Position numbers and translations under genes: made by a program. Positions 25,772 to 33,759 of a DNA stretch of 64,000 nt are shown here, piece by piece. The stretch comes from HK1 sp965204915 (GTDB lineage: Bacteria; Pseudomonadota; Gammaproteobacteria; HK1), in NCBI GenBank assembly GCA_965204915.1, contig OZ242023.1, forward strand, positions 2,666,001 to 2,730,000, written 5' to 3'. Each line of letters opens with the position of its first letter. Position 1 is the stretch's first letter. The notes under the pieces are model-generated. The model did not search any database and was not told the DNA's origin. It was given only the letters and a program-made list of their open reading frames with translations.

Positions 25772-26713
25772 TCAACCTCCGGTCCGCGTCACCGGCCCGC
25801 CCGGGCACGTCGCCGGGGTTCGCACCGGGACGAACCGGCGCTCGGCGCCCTGGCGCATCGTCGCGACGACCTCAAGCGGCCCGCTCCCCGTCACGACCAG
25901 GCGCCACCATCCTTCCGGCTCGACGTCGAACGCCGCCTCGACGTCGCGCATCTTCACCCGCACGATCCGGGAAGCCGGTAGCTCGCGCCGGTACGTCCCG
26001 GCTTTCGTGCCGCCTTCGTCGAGCCCCGTGATTGCGAAGGTGATGCTCGCGGCGCCCAGGTTCGAGATCCGTAGCCAATGGTCGGGACTGCCTTCGTCAC
26101 CCGACAGCGCCCGCGGCATCGCCGGCACGATGGCGATATGGTCACAGACGGGATGCGAGTGATCCGGCACCTCTGGTTCAGGTTCAGGCTCCGGTGGGGT
26201 TGGCGTTTCCGGCTCCGGTGGTGGGGACGGAGGCTCCGGCTCCGGTGGTGGGGACGGAGGCTCCGGTGGGGTTGGCGTTTCGGGTTCCGGCTCCGTCCCC
26301 GGCTCCTCGGGAGTCCTATAGGTTACCGTATGGGTATGAGTATGGCCGCTGGTTCCCAAAAATCGGTTGAAGGTAACGCGAACAACGATGCGATACAGCG
26401 TATCCCATTCCTTGAAGCTTCCCCCACACCGCACGATTTTCCCCAGATTATTAACGGGGAAATCTTGGATGGCATAAAGGCGACTGTGCTGATTATCGAT
26501 CCATTGGACGCCAGTATAATACCCAAACGACATGACGATATATCTGACCGTGCTTAATATCGTATCAGGCACGTCCACCCGTGCGAGGCATTTACGCGGT
26601 TGATCCGGAACGTTGATGAACCGGACAACCGTTCCCGATACCGAATGCCCCCACGCCGGCGCCGCCAGCACCAGCCCCAACAGCACCACCGCTCCCGCCT
26701 TCAACGTCTTCAT
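25772..26713 (-). CDS. Modular secreted protein, Pro-rich linker plus conserved domain (paralogue 1)
   Basis: A 313-residue exported protein. The signal peptide starts MKTLKAGAVVLLGLVLAAP and ends near AWG. A first domain of about 110 residues (SVSGTVVRFINVPDQPRKCL onward, ending in an HTHTHTVTYR strand) is unique in the window. Then comes a Pro/Glu linker of about 50 residues (PEPETPTPPEPPSPPPEPE type) and a C-terminal ~120-residue domain starting CDHIAIVPAMPRALSGDEG. That C-terminal domain recurs at 26912-27776 and 48839-49798, with DHWLRISN, GTYRRELPASRIVRVKMRD and EGWWRLVVTG as shared blocks. Function is unknown. The start at 26713 follows GGGGAGGG; the frame is also open into the upstream small membrane protein. 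Confidence 0.75.
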   Translation of the reverse strand: MKTLKAGAVVLLGLVLAAPAWGHSVSGTVVRFINVPDQPRKCLARVDVPDTILSTVRYIVMSFGYYTGVQWIDNQHSRLYAIQDFPVNNLGKIVRCGGSFKEWDTLYRIVVRVTFNRFLGTSGHTHTHTVTYRTPEEPGTEPEPETPTPPEPPSPPPEPEPPSPPPEPETPTPPEPEPEPEVPDHSHPVCDHIAIVPAMPRALSGDEGSPDHWLRISNLGAASITFAITGLDEGGTKAGTYRRELPASRIVRVKMRDVEAAFDVEPEGWWRLVVTGSGPLEVVATMRQGAERRFVPVRTPATCPGGPVTRTGG

Positions 26714-26890
26714 CGTCCACCCTCCCCGTTGACCGGCGCCCCGCCGCTCGATGCGCCGCTTGCGCCGGTCCTCGTCCGTGATCTCGTAGGCGACCATCGC
26801 CACCGCGACCCCCAGGACGATCGCGAACAGCGCCAATCCCACCACCGGCCAGCCGATGTTTCCGGAGATCCATTGGCTCGCCGCGAGCAT
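26714..26890 (-). CDS. Small membrane protein, fused in frame to paralogue 1
   Basis: Fifty-nine codons from ATG 26890 encode one membrane helix (WPVVGLALFAIVLGVAVAMV) and a basic tail (DRRKRRIERRGAGQRGG). It is the close relative of the separate gene at 27925-28104, but here the stop codon has been lost (GGG TGG ACG ATG), so translation runs straight into the secreted protein. Either a fused 372-residue product or two overlapping starts are possible. Confidence 0.6.
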
Positions 26891-26911
26891 GTCATCCTCC
26901 CGTTGGCCGGC

Positions 26912-27776
26912 TTATCTCGCTGCTTGCGGGAGCTCGCCACGCATCCAGAGCCTCCAAGTACCGGAATGCGAACGGGCACAATCCGCCTCGAATGTCCCCA
27001 TAATGTTCTGCGATCCTGGACGCTTCGGCAGCACAAATGCGCACGTCAAAGAATAGTCGCACTGTGTTCCGCTACCGTCACCGTTGTACGTGAAGGCAAA
27101 CGTCGCAGTATCCGGCCCTGTCTTTCGATACGTATAAGGCGAGGATACGGTATCGCCGGGGTTGATAAGCTGCCCTCCTTCCAAGAAACGGAAGCTGTAA
27201 TCACCGCCATCGCTACTATCAAACACGATGGTATTTCCCGTTGCGCCAAACACCGACGACGACGGGCATTCTTCTGTAGGAACCGGTGGAGGCTCGGGGG
27301 CCGGCGGCTCCGGCGGTTCCGGCTCCGGTGGCGTCACCGGCCCCGTGCCGCACGTCGCCGGCCGCTCGACAGGCACGAAACGGCGCGCTTCCCCCTGCTT
27401 CATCGTAGCGACGACCTCAAGCGGCCCGCTTCCCGTCACGACCAAGCGCCACCATCCTTCCGGCTCGACGTCGAACGCCGCCTCGATGGCACGCATCTTC
27501 ACTCGCACGATCCGGGAAGCCGGTACGTCCCTGCCTCCGTACCGCCCTCGTCGAGCCCCGTAATTGCGAAGGTGATGCTCGCGACCCCCAGGTTCGAGAT
27601 CCGAAGCCAGTGATGGCAGCATCTTCGTCACCGGGTAGCGCCCTCGGTATCGCCGGCACGATGGCGATATGGTCACAGCGTTCAACGGGATGCGTATGAT
27701 CCGGTTCATCCGCTCCCGCCATCCCCGCCAGCACCAGCCCCAACAGCACAACCGCTCCCGCCTTCAACACCTTCAT
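26912..27776 (-). pseudogene. Modular secreted protein with two frameshifts (paralogue 2)
   Basis: Begins MKVLKAGAVVLLGLVLAGMA (signal peptide) and DHTHPVERCDHIAIVPAIPRA, like its paralogues. Around 27620 the reading phase changes (LRISNLGVASITFAITGLDE is in a second frame) and around 27535 it changes again into the frame that reads PASRIVRVKMRAIEAAFDV to the end. The order of modules is reversed: the conserved domain comes first, then a short Pro-rich linker (PPEPEPPEPPAPEPPPVP), then a unique C-terminal beta-rich domain (FGATGNTIVFDSSDGG to GTWRLWM). ATGA overlap with the 50-residue gene upstream. Two frameshifts make it a pseudogene unless they are assembly errors. Confidence 0.65.
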
Positions 27777-27925
27777 CGTTCCCCTCCCCGATGGCCGGCA
27801 TCCGCCAGCGCCGTATCATCGAGCTTGCGCCCCTTGGAACCCGGCCCGATCGGCCAGAACGCCAGCGCCAACACGGCCATGCCCGCGAGGAGGGTCAGCA
27901 GCAGCACGATCAGAATCAGCGCCAT
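27773..27925 (-). CDS. Small membrane protein (50 aa)
   Basis: Single hydrophobic helix ALILIVLLLTLLAGMAVLA followed by a short polar tail (GSKGRKLDDTALADAG). The start overlaps the stop of the 59-residue membrane gene (TGATG) and its stop overlaps the start of the secreted paralogue (ATGA), so three genes are translationally chained. The ribosome site is GGGGAGGGAGG. Holin-like in size, but there is no other phage lysis gene. Confidence 0.6.
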   Translation of the reverse strand: MALILIVLLLTLLAGMAVLALAFWPIGPGSKGRKLDDTALADAGHRGGER

Positions 27926-28104
27926 CACGACCTCCCTCCCCGTTGAGCGGCTTCCCGGCACTCGATGCGCCGCTTGCGCCGGACCTCACCCGTGATCTCG
28001 TAGGCGACCACCGCCACCGCGACCACCAGGACGAACCCCGTCAGCCACCAGCCGACCACCGGCCAGCCGATGTTCTCGGAGATCCATGTACTCGCCGCGA
28101 GCAT
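27925..28104 (-). CDS. Small membrane protein (59 aa)
   Basis: One membrane segment (WPVVGWWLTGFVLVVAVAVV) and a basic cytoplasmic tail (YEITGEVRRKRRIECREA). Near-duplicate of the segment at 26714-26890, showing that the membrane-protein/secreted-protein unit was duplicated in tandem. The start follows GGGAGGG. First gene of the chained array; role unknown. Confidence 0.6.
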   Translation of the reverse strand: MLAASTWISENIGWPVVGWWLTGFVLVVAVAVVAYEITGEVRRKRRIECREAAQRGGRS

Positions 28105-28612
28105 CGTCCGCCCTCCCGTTGGCCGGCTTCTCCTCCGGCTTGCGCTCCGAGCGCCGACGCCAAGCCTGCCGTTGGCCTCGCGCGGGCGCAAGCCGGATCG
28201 CATCGAAGAAGGCTCGCGACCCCCGCTGTCCGCTCGGCGCGCGACCGGGCCGGAGAGCCCGGCTACGCCACCCAGGGCGGCACTGGCCGGCACCGGGCAC
28301 GTTGGCCCTGCCGGAATGCGCTCGGCGCCCTACGGCGCGCGCAGGCCGCAGCAGCCCGGGGCTCGACTCGGGGGGGAGGGACGGACGAAGGGGAGGGCGG
28401 ACCGCTCTCGCGGCTCGGCCCACGTCGACGGCGTGAAGGCGATGCGCGCAAGGGCAACGGCTCCCTCGCCGCCTGGGCGCCTTCCTGCGGGCCGGGACGG
28501 AGCCGGTGCACACCGCACGGCCCGGACCGCGATCGACGCCCCACGGGGCGACAGGGGCAGCACGAAGCCGGAGACGTCTCCGGTCCACCCGCGAAGCCGC
28601 CTGGACGCCTCC
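28105..28612. other. Gene-free stretch with a diverged repeat
   Basis: No convincing gene. The open frames here are high-GC shadows without domain character. A 38 bp block at 28438-28475 recurs with one mismatch at 29462-29499, and similarity continues weakly for another ~100 bp. Both blocks lie upstream of minus-strand genes (the membrane-protein array and the first NHLP precursor), so they may be duplicated leader or promoter DNA. Confidence 0.4.
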
Positions 28613-28846
28613 CTACGGGGCGGGCTTAAGCTGCTTCACCACCGCCACCAGGACATCGACATCCATGCCGGGCGGGACGGTCACGTAGCACCCGGCGCCC
28701 CCGGCCCGAAGGTGCACGACCTCGCCGCGCTCCATCGCCAGCCGCGCCGCCTTCCCAGCCGCTTCGCGCGCGCCGTCCGCCCTGGCCAACAGCTTCCCGG
28801 GGTTCCGGGAGAGCGCTCCCGTATGCACTGACCAGGCAGCGCTCAT
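28613..28846 (-). CDS. Small hypothetical protein (77 aa)
   Basis: Starts after a GGGGGAG site. Helical N-terminal half (LARADGAREAAGKAARLAME) and a C-terminal half of alternating strands (VVHLRAGGAGCYVTVPPG, VDVLVAVVKQLKP). Codon use matches neighbours. It sits between the RiPP precursors and the secreted-protein array on the same strand. No family recognised. Confidence 0.5.
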   Translation of the reverse strand: MSAAWSVHTGALSRNPGKLLARADGAREAAGKAARLAMERGEVVHLRAGGAGCYVTVPPGMDVDVLVAVVKQLKPAP

Positions 28847-29023
28847 CGCCCATCACTCCCCCCGCTTGGACTGCCCGCTTGCGCCGCGCAACTTGCGACG
28901 ATGACAGGTCGGCACGTGCGCCCGCGCGCAGGCACCCGCCTCCGTGACACTCCGGCAGGCGGATGCGGGGCTTCCCGAGGTGCGATGGAGCCATCGCATC
29001 GAAACCTGAACAGCGCGGCCGAT

Positions 29024-29057
29024 GCCGGCGGGACGAGTCCGCACCCGTCCCGCCGGC
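29024..29057 (-). terminator. Hairpin after NHLP precursor 1
   Basis: GCCGGCGGGACG and CGTCCCGCCGGC pair perfectly (12 bp stem, 10-base loop) within 10 bases of the precursor stop codon. There is no T-run, so it is either a weak terminator or a 3'-stabilising hairpin. Confidence 0.45.
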
Positions 29058-29064
29058 GGGTAGC

Positions 29065-29358
29065 TCACCAGTCCAGGATGCGCTCGCCCACATCCCGGAA
29101 GGCATCCGCGAGGGCATCCCCGACGCCGCCTTGCGCCTGCTGAAGCTCCGACTCCGACAGCCCGGAGCTTGGCGGCAGAACCAGATGCGCCACGTCCGCG
29201 CGGTCCTCGTGGACTTCGACGCGGAAGCCGTCCGGGATGCGCACCCCGAGCGCGCCTTGCAGCGCCGCCTTCGGGTCAGCCATCAACTGCGCGCGGAAGC
29301 CGTCATCGGCAGCCGCCATCTCGACGACCCGCGCCCGCATTTCATTCTCCGTTTGCAT
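29065..29358 (-). CDS. NHLP-type RiPP precursor peptide 1
   Basis: A 97-residue nitrile-hydratase-like leader peptide. The leader follows the alpha-subunit pattern: EMRARVVEMAAADDGFRAQL, MADPKAALQGALGVRIPDGF, VEVHEDRADVAHLVLPP. It ends in LSESELQQAQGG, a double-Gly cleavage signal. The predicted core is VGDALADAFRDVGERILDW (19 residues). Start 29358 follows GGAGGCC. The core has no Cys or Thr and one Ser-poor stretch, so lanthionine or azole chemistry is unlikely; epimerisation, methylation or no modification are more plausible. No modifying enzyme or peptidase-transporter is encoded in the window, so it would have to be processed in trans. It could instead be a stand-alone nitrile-hydratase-derived small protein. 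Confidence 0.75.
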   Translation of the reverse strand: MQTENEMRARVVEMAAADDGFRAQLMADPKAALQGALGVRIPDGFRVEVHEDRADVAHLVLPPSSGLSESELQQAQGGVGDALADAFRDVGERILDW

Positions 29359-29461
29359 CGGTTGGCCTCCGTCGTTTCGGTTGGCCGGTTCTCTCACGAA
29401 CCGGGCTCCGAATTCGACCGAAGGCACCCGGCACGCGCAACCCTAATCCCGCACGCCGGCG

Positions 29462-29499
29462 GGCGATGCGCGCAAGGGCAGCGGCTCCCTCGCCGCCTG
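29462..29499. repeat. 38 bp repeat shared with 28438-28475
   Basis: The block starts ggcgatgcgcgcaagggc and matches its partner at 37 of 38 positions. It lies about 100 bp upstream of the precursor 1 start; see the entry for 28105-28612. Confidence 0.6.
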
Positions 29500-29672
29500 C
29501 ACGCCGCCCACGGGACGGACGCGCCCCGGCCGCACCACCGGCACGCCCCAACCCCGATCGTCGCCCTACGGACGCCTGGCGTCCCACGAAACCGAAAACG
29601 GATTCCGGTCCGCATCGTGGCCGCCGCGCGGGGCCGGCATCGTATAAGGGCCACAACCTCCCTTGCATGCCA

Positions 29673-29690
29673 CGGGGCGCCGGCGCCCCG
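29673..29690 (-). terminator. Palindrome after NHLP precursor 2
   Basis: CGGGGCGCCGGCGCCCCG is an 18 bp perfect palindrome 11 bases past the stop codon of precursor 2. Its place suggests a 3' hairpin, though a continuous palindrome with no loop folds less well than a normal terminator and there is no clear T-run. Confidence 0.4.
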
Positions 29691-29701
29691 CCTGTCTCCC
29701 G

Positions 29702-29980
29702 TCAGAACCAGTTCTTGAACTGGATCTCTTCCGGCGCCGTTCCGAAGCTACCCGTGGCGACCCGCAGGTCCGCCTCCCCCAGCCTGCTGTCCGGCGGCAG
29801 CACGATGTGGGCGGTGCCCGCCCCTTCCTCGTGCACCACGATGGACATGGGCTCCGGGATCCGGACCCCGAGCTCCTCCTCCACCGCAGCCTTCGGCTCG
29901 GCCAGCAGCCGCTGACGGAACGCGTGGTCCTCCCCGGCCCTGCCCAGCACCTTCTGCCGCATCTCTTCGACTGTGTTCAT
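29702..29980 (-). CDS. NHLP-type RiPP precursor peptide 2
   Basis: A 92-residue paralogue of precursor 1. Leader: VEEMRQKVLGRAGEDHAFRQ, LLAEPKAAVEEELGVRIPEP, SIVVHEEGAGTAHIVLPP. The leader end is LGEADLRVATGS, where the usual Gly-Gly has become Gly-Ser, so the cleavage site is eroded or differs. The remaining core would be FGTAPEEIQFKNWF. Start 29980 follows GCAGGAGGC. The leaders of the two genes are clearly related while the cores share nothing, the classic sign of precursor diversification. No partner enzyme is nearby. Confidence 0.75.
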   Translation of the reverse strand: MNTVEEMRQKVLGRAGEDHAFRQRLLAEPKAAVEEELGVRIPEPMSIVVHEEGAGTAHIVLPPDSRLGEADLRVATGSFGTAPEEIQFKNWF

Positions 29981-30199
29981 GTCTTGCCTCCTGCTTCCTG
30001 GACGCCCTTCGGCCGGCCGGCCCGGGCTTGGCCGGAGTGTACTTCCCACGCCTCCGGGTCGTCCCCTTCTCCCGAACCCTAATTTCCCCCCTCGCCTTCC
30101 GCCCCGGGGTCTTCGTCATCCCCGTCCCCCGCCTTCGGCGGCGGCACTCCTCCGGCTGCGCTTGGATCCAGCCCCCGGCGGCCTGTCGAGCGGGCCGGC

Positions 30200-30469
30200 T
30201 CAGTCGTCGAACAGCCGCTCCTCCCCCTTCTTCGGGGGACGCCCCGGGGTCGGGGCGCGGGCGCGCGCCGCCGGCGTCATGGCCAGCTCCTTGCGCAGCG
30301 CGTCGAGGCGCTGCGCGAGACGGTGCGCACGGACCGCCCAGGGACTCTCGCGCCTCGGGCTCCCGTCTTCGGCCAGCAGCATCACACCCGACTTTGACAC
30401 TTCATAGATACAAGGTTTGGATTTCGCGAGGCAGATCAATCCCTTACGCAGATGCGCGCGCATCCCCAC
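30200..30469 (-). CDS. Hypothetical protein beside the transposase fragment
   Basis: An 89-residue basic frame with SPWAVRAHRLAQRLDALRKE and a Pro/Lys-rich tail TPGRPPKKGEERLFDD. The N-terminal part abuts the transposase remnant and may be element-derived; ATG 30382 is an alternative start. No ribosome site of note and no family recognised. Confidence 0.35.
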   Translation of the reverse strand: MGMRAHLRKGLICLAKSKPCIYEVSKSGVMLLAEDGSPRRESPWAVRAHRLAQRLDALRKELAMTPAARARAPTPGRPPKKGEERLFDD

Positions 30470-30481
30470 GTCACCAGGCGC

Positions 30482-31390
30482 TCAGGCCAGCTTCAGGAGA
30501 GTCGGTGGGGCCTTCATCCGTAGAGCTTTCAACCGCTTACGGGCACCTTCGCGCGGCTCAGTCACCTGCCACAGCCTCCCGTTCGGCCCCGACAATTGCA
30601 CCAGTCGAATCTGCTTCAGATCGTCTCGAATGTTGCGCCACGTGTCCCCGCCCGCCCGCTCGGCCATGCGTTCGAGCAACAACCCCATCACCGAGAGCGC
30701 GATATGCGCGTGGATACGGTGCGCCACCCGATGGTACACCGGGCGCAGGCGCAGGCCGCTTTCGAGCTGACGCCATGCCTGCTCGACACGCTGCAACTGC
30801 TTATAGCCCAAGGCCATGTCCGCAGCGCTCAAGGTGTCGTCGTTGCTGTGCACGACGAACTTCCCGTCCAGGCGCTCGGCGGCCTGCACCGCGCGGGCGT
30901 CGAGGAGCGCGCGCCCGGTACGGGTCAGGCGCACGTAGCGCCCATAGCGGCGGCTGGCACGCAAGGCGCACACCCGCTTGCCGTGGGTCGCGTCGTGGGA
31001 TTCACGCAGGCGGGCCAGCTCCCCTTTGAGCTCTTCGAGCACCTGGGCGCGATGCTGACGCTGGCGGTCCGCCTCCTTGGGGTGGTAGCACACCACGTAG
31101 CGCCGGCGCCGCTCTCCGTCCCCGACCCAGACCTCCTTGGCCTGGAGGGTGTCGGTCACCGGATGGTAGCGGCCGGGGCGGCTCACCACCTCGGTGTCCA
31201 CCTCGCCGCCACGATGCACCGGCATGCACACGATGTAGCGTCCGCCCCCGCGCGCCAGAGCGTGCAGGTTCGGGGCGCTGACCCTCCCCGCATCGCCGAC
31301 GAACACACAGCGATTCAATCGCCACCCTCCCAGGTCGCGCTTGACCTGTTCGACCGTGGTCACGTCCACGGTGTTGCCGGGGCGGTTCAC
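30482..31390 (-). pseudogene. IS1634-family transposase, 5'-truncated
   Basis: The C-terminal ~300 residues of a DDE transposase of the IS1634 group. It starts directly at GNTVDVTTVEQVKRDLGGW, continues with CVFVGDAGRVS (conserved Asp) and ends with the characteristic LSVMGLLLERMAERAGGDTW and KALRMKAPPTLLKLA. IS1634 proteins normally have 200 or more residues before this, including the first catalytic Asp. The 5' cut at about 31390 fuses it to integrase-like sequence. Not functional. Confidence 0.8.
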
Positions 31391-31439
31391 GCCCGCTGTG
31401 GCGCACGGCCTTGACCCCGGCGGCGGTGAGGCGGCTCAC
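31391..31439 (-). pseudogene. Tyrosine integrase N-terminal remnant
   Basis: GTG at 31439 overlaps the stop of the upstream 58-residue gene (GTGA) and gives VSRLTAAGVKAVRHSGR, the pattern with which many phage/island integrases (DUF4102 type) begin. It is cut at 31390 by the transposase fragment. Only 17 residues remain, so the assignment is tentative. Confidence 0.4.
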
Positions 31440-31612
31440 TGTCGCGCCCCGTTCAGGCGCGCGGCGATGGTATCCGCTTCCGCGCGGGTGCCGGGGCTGG
31501 CGACGGTGCGCCTGAAGCCGTGTCCGGTGCGCTCGATGACGCGGTAGGCCACGCCACCGTAGAAGCCCCTGATGGTCCGCGCGCTATACTTCGCTCGTCT
31601 GGCGCTGGTCAT
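31436..31612 (-). CDS. Small basic protein ahead of the integrase remnant
   Basis: 58 residues from ATG 31612 behind a GGAGG site: TSARRAKYSARTIRGFYGGV, then YRVIERTGHGFRRTVASPG and a short helix. The compact three-strand-plus-helix pattern resembles AP2-like or arm-type DNA-binding domains found ahead of integrases. Its stop overlaps the integrase-like GTG start, so the two were one translational unit. Confidence 0.45.
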   Translation of the reverse strand: MTSARRAKYSARTIRGFYGGVAYRVIERTGHGFRRTVASPGTRAEADTIAARLNGARQ

Positions 31613-31817
31613 GGCGTTGCCTCCGTTGGTTTCGGGGTGTCAACTCCACTTATTACCCCACGGAAGACACCTCACCAAGCGCTGTCAACCGTTGTCAAAC
31701 GTTTCCATCCGTCATTGCCGCATGCGAGACAACTCACTGATTGGGCAGGGGAATGGAGAGGGAACGGCGTGCTTTCAGGGACTTGCGCCGGTCGGCGCGG
31801 AGAGGATGGTTGAGACT

Positions 31818-31879
31818 GCGGGCGTCCCGCCCGCAACGGGCCGCAGGCCCACAATCGATCAAGCGGGCGGGACGCCCGT
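31818..31879. repeat. Long hairpin repeat (GCGGGCG.. family)
   Basis: GCGGGCGTCCCGCCCGC (31818-31834) pairs with GCGGGCGGGACGCCCGT (31863-31879) at 16 of 17 positions. Related hairpins occur at 51029-51045 and 51967-51992. This is a dispersed intergenic repeat class distinct from the MITE. The rest of 31613-31979 holds no gene that I can support. Confidence 0.6.
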
Positions 31880-31979
31880 GTCCGTCGGGACACGCCGCTC
31901 CCAGGGACGCCTCGCGCTGAATCCGGCTCGAACGTGAAGATGACGGCGCCCCGGGAATTCCAATGAAGAGGGCATCCCC

Positions 31980-33266
31980 ATGAGCGACTACGAACGCATC
32001 CGGGTCCTGTTCTGCGACCACCTGAACCTCGCGCGGGGGAAGTACCTGCCCCGCTCCGTGGCCGAATCCGGCTCGGCCCGGCACTGCGTCGGGGTCTACG
32101 CGGTGGACTACGCGCGCGCCCTGCTGGACGCCCCCGGCTCCGGGATGCGTGAGGGCCTGCCGGACATGGAGGCGGTGTTCGATCTCGATCAAGTACGCCC
32201 CGGCTGGGAGCCCGGCACCGGCGTGGTGGTGGCGGATCTGCAACGCGAGGGGCGGCCCTTCGATCTCTGCGCGCGGGGAGCGCTGAAGCGGGCCGTCGAG
32301 CGGTGGCGGGAGAAGGGACTGTCCCCCTCGATCGGGATCGAATTGGAGGCGTTCGTCTTCCAGCGCGACGCCTCCGGGGGCTGGACGCCCTACCACACCC
32401 CCGGCGCCTACGTGTACGGGACGGGCACCGCGGTCGATCCCGAGGGCCTGCTCGACGCCGTCTGGGCCGAGGCCCGGACTTGCGGCTTTCCGCTGGAAGC
32501 CGTCAACTCCGAGTACGACTGGCCGCAATTCGAGCTCACCCTCCGCTACCGCGACGCGCTCGGCGCCATCGACGACGCCTTCCTGTTCCGGCTGATGGCC
32601 CGCGAGGTCGTTGCGAAGCGCGGATACCTGCTGACGTTCATGCCCAAGCCGCTCTCCGACCGGGGCGGGAACGGCCTGCACGTGAACCTGAGCCTGGCCG
32701 ACGAATCGGGCGGCAACGCCTTCGCCGACCCCGCGCGGGAAGACGGGCTCTCGGACCTCGCACGGCAGTGCATCGCGGGACTCCTGCACCACCACCGCTC
32801 GATGTCCGCGCTGCTCGCCCCCACCGTCAACTCCTACCGCCGGTTGCGCCCGGCCAGCCTCGCCGGCTACTGGGCGAACTGGGGCTACGACCACCGCGGG
32901 GTCACGGTACGGATCCCCGGCGAGCGCGGCCCGGCGACACGCCTCGAGCACCGCCTGGGCGACGGCACCGCCAACCCCTACGTCGCTGCCGCGGCGGTGC
33001 TGCACGCGGCCTGGCTGGGGGTCGAGCACGGATATGCGCTCCCGGCGGCCGAGACCGGCGACGGCCTGGAGAGCGTCGATACCGACGTCTGCGTCCCCGA
33101 AAACCTGGGCGCCGCCCTCGACGCGCTGGAAGGCGACGACGCGCTGATCCGCGCGCTCGGCGAGCGGCTGGTCGGCAACTTCATCGGGATCAAGCGCAAG
33201 GAATGGGACGACTTCCTCGGCCATACGACCGATTGGGAGCTGTCCCGCTACCTGGACTTCGTTTGA
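31980..33266 (+). CDS. Glutamine synthetase family ligase (GlnA4/PuuA-like)
   Basis: A 428-residue enzyme of the glutamine synthetase superfamily that would couple an amine to glutamate using ATP. Metal-binding and substrate motifs are present: SIGIELEAFVF (Glu pair), NSEYDWPQFELTLRY, GNGLHVNLSL (the His loop), PTVNSYRRL and RLEHRLGDGTANPYV. It lacks the adenylylation-site loop and the length of housekeeping GlnA (about 470), as do gamma-glutamylpolyamine and related synthetases. With the gamma-glutamyltransferase at 42 kb and aldehyde dehydrogenase next door, a gamma-glutamylated amine catabolic role is plausible but unproven. Confidence 0.85.
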   Translation: MSDYERIRVLFCDHLNLARGKYLPRSVAESGSARHCVGVYAVDYARALLDAPGSGMREGLPDMEAVFDLDQVRPGWEPGTGVVVADLQREGRPFDLCARGALKRAVERWREKGLSPSIGIELEAFVFQRDASGGWTPYHTPGAYVYGTGTAVDPEGLLDAVWAEARTCGFPLEAVNSEYDWPQFELTLRYRDALGAIDDAFLFRLMAREVVAKRGYLLTFMPKPLSDRGGNGLHVNLSLADESGGNAFADPAREDGLSDLARQCIAGLLHHHRSMSALLAPTVNSYRRLRPASLAGYWANWGYDHRGVTVRIPGERGPATRLEHRLGDGTANPYVAAAAVLHAAWLGVEHGYALPAAETGDGLESVDTDVCVPENLGAALDALEGDDALIRALGERLVGNFIGIKRKEWDDFLGHTTDWELSRYLDFV

Positions 33267-33324
33267 CCCGCCGCGCGCTCGGCGAATATCCTGTGGCCCA
33301 GCGTCCGCGCACTCGGAGCAGCGC

Positions 33325-33759
33325 ATGACCATCGAGCTGGGCGGCTTCCTCGCACTGGCGGGTCTGATCATCGGCCTGTTCGTCTGGTTGCGCCAGGACA
33401 TCAACAACTTGCGCAGCGAGATCGGCAGCGTGCGCAGTGATCTCAGCGGTGAGATCAAAAGCATACACAGTGATCTCAGCGGTGAGATCAAAAGCGTGCG
33501 CAGTGATCTCAGCGGTGAGATCGGCAGCATGCGCAGTGATCTCAGCGGTGAGATCAAAAACGTGCGCAACGAGATCGGCGAAGAGATCAAGGGCGTGCGC
33601 CGAGATATGTCCGAGCTTCAAGACCGGCTGGAGACACGTATCGGCGCCGTCGAGCAACGCATGGGCAATCTCGAACAGCGCATGGCGCATCTGGAAGGGT
33701 TGCTCGACGGCCTGCGGGAGGCCATCGTCGCCCGTGCCCGCCACCCCGACGCAGCGTAA
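33325..33759 (+). CDS. Membrane-anchored coiled-coil protein with hendecad repeats
   Basis: 144 residues. Residues 6-22 form a membrane helix (GGFLALAGLIIGLFVWL). Residues 33-76 are four near-identical 11-residue repeats of type I-(K/G)-S-x-x-S-D-L-S-G-E, followed by two degenerate copies; an 11-residue period gives a right-handed or straight coiled coil. The C-terminus has further heptad-like segments (IGAVEQRMGNLEQRMAHLEG). The DNA repeats are 33 bp and nearly identical, so the copy number may vary between strains. Function unknown; a stalk or scaffold is likely. Confidence 0.7.
   Translation: MTIELGGFLALAGLIIGLFVWLRQDINNLRSEIGSVRSDLSGEIKSIHSDLSGEIKSVRSDLSGEIGSMRSDLSGEIKNVRNEIGEEIKGVRRDMSELQDRLETRIGAVEQRMGNLEQRMAHLEGLLDGLREAIVARARHPDAA
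33421..33552 (+). repeat. 33 bp tandem repeats inside the coiled-coil gene
   Basis: Four consecutive units containing cagtgatctcagcggtgag, differing at only a few bases. The in-frame period keeps the protein open when copies are gained or lost. Confidence 0.85.

Noticed and set aside
27773..28104. Phage holin pair
   Set aside because: Size and single helices fit, but no endolysin, spanin or structural phage genes are present.
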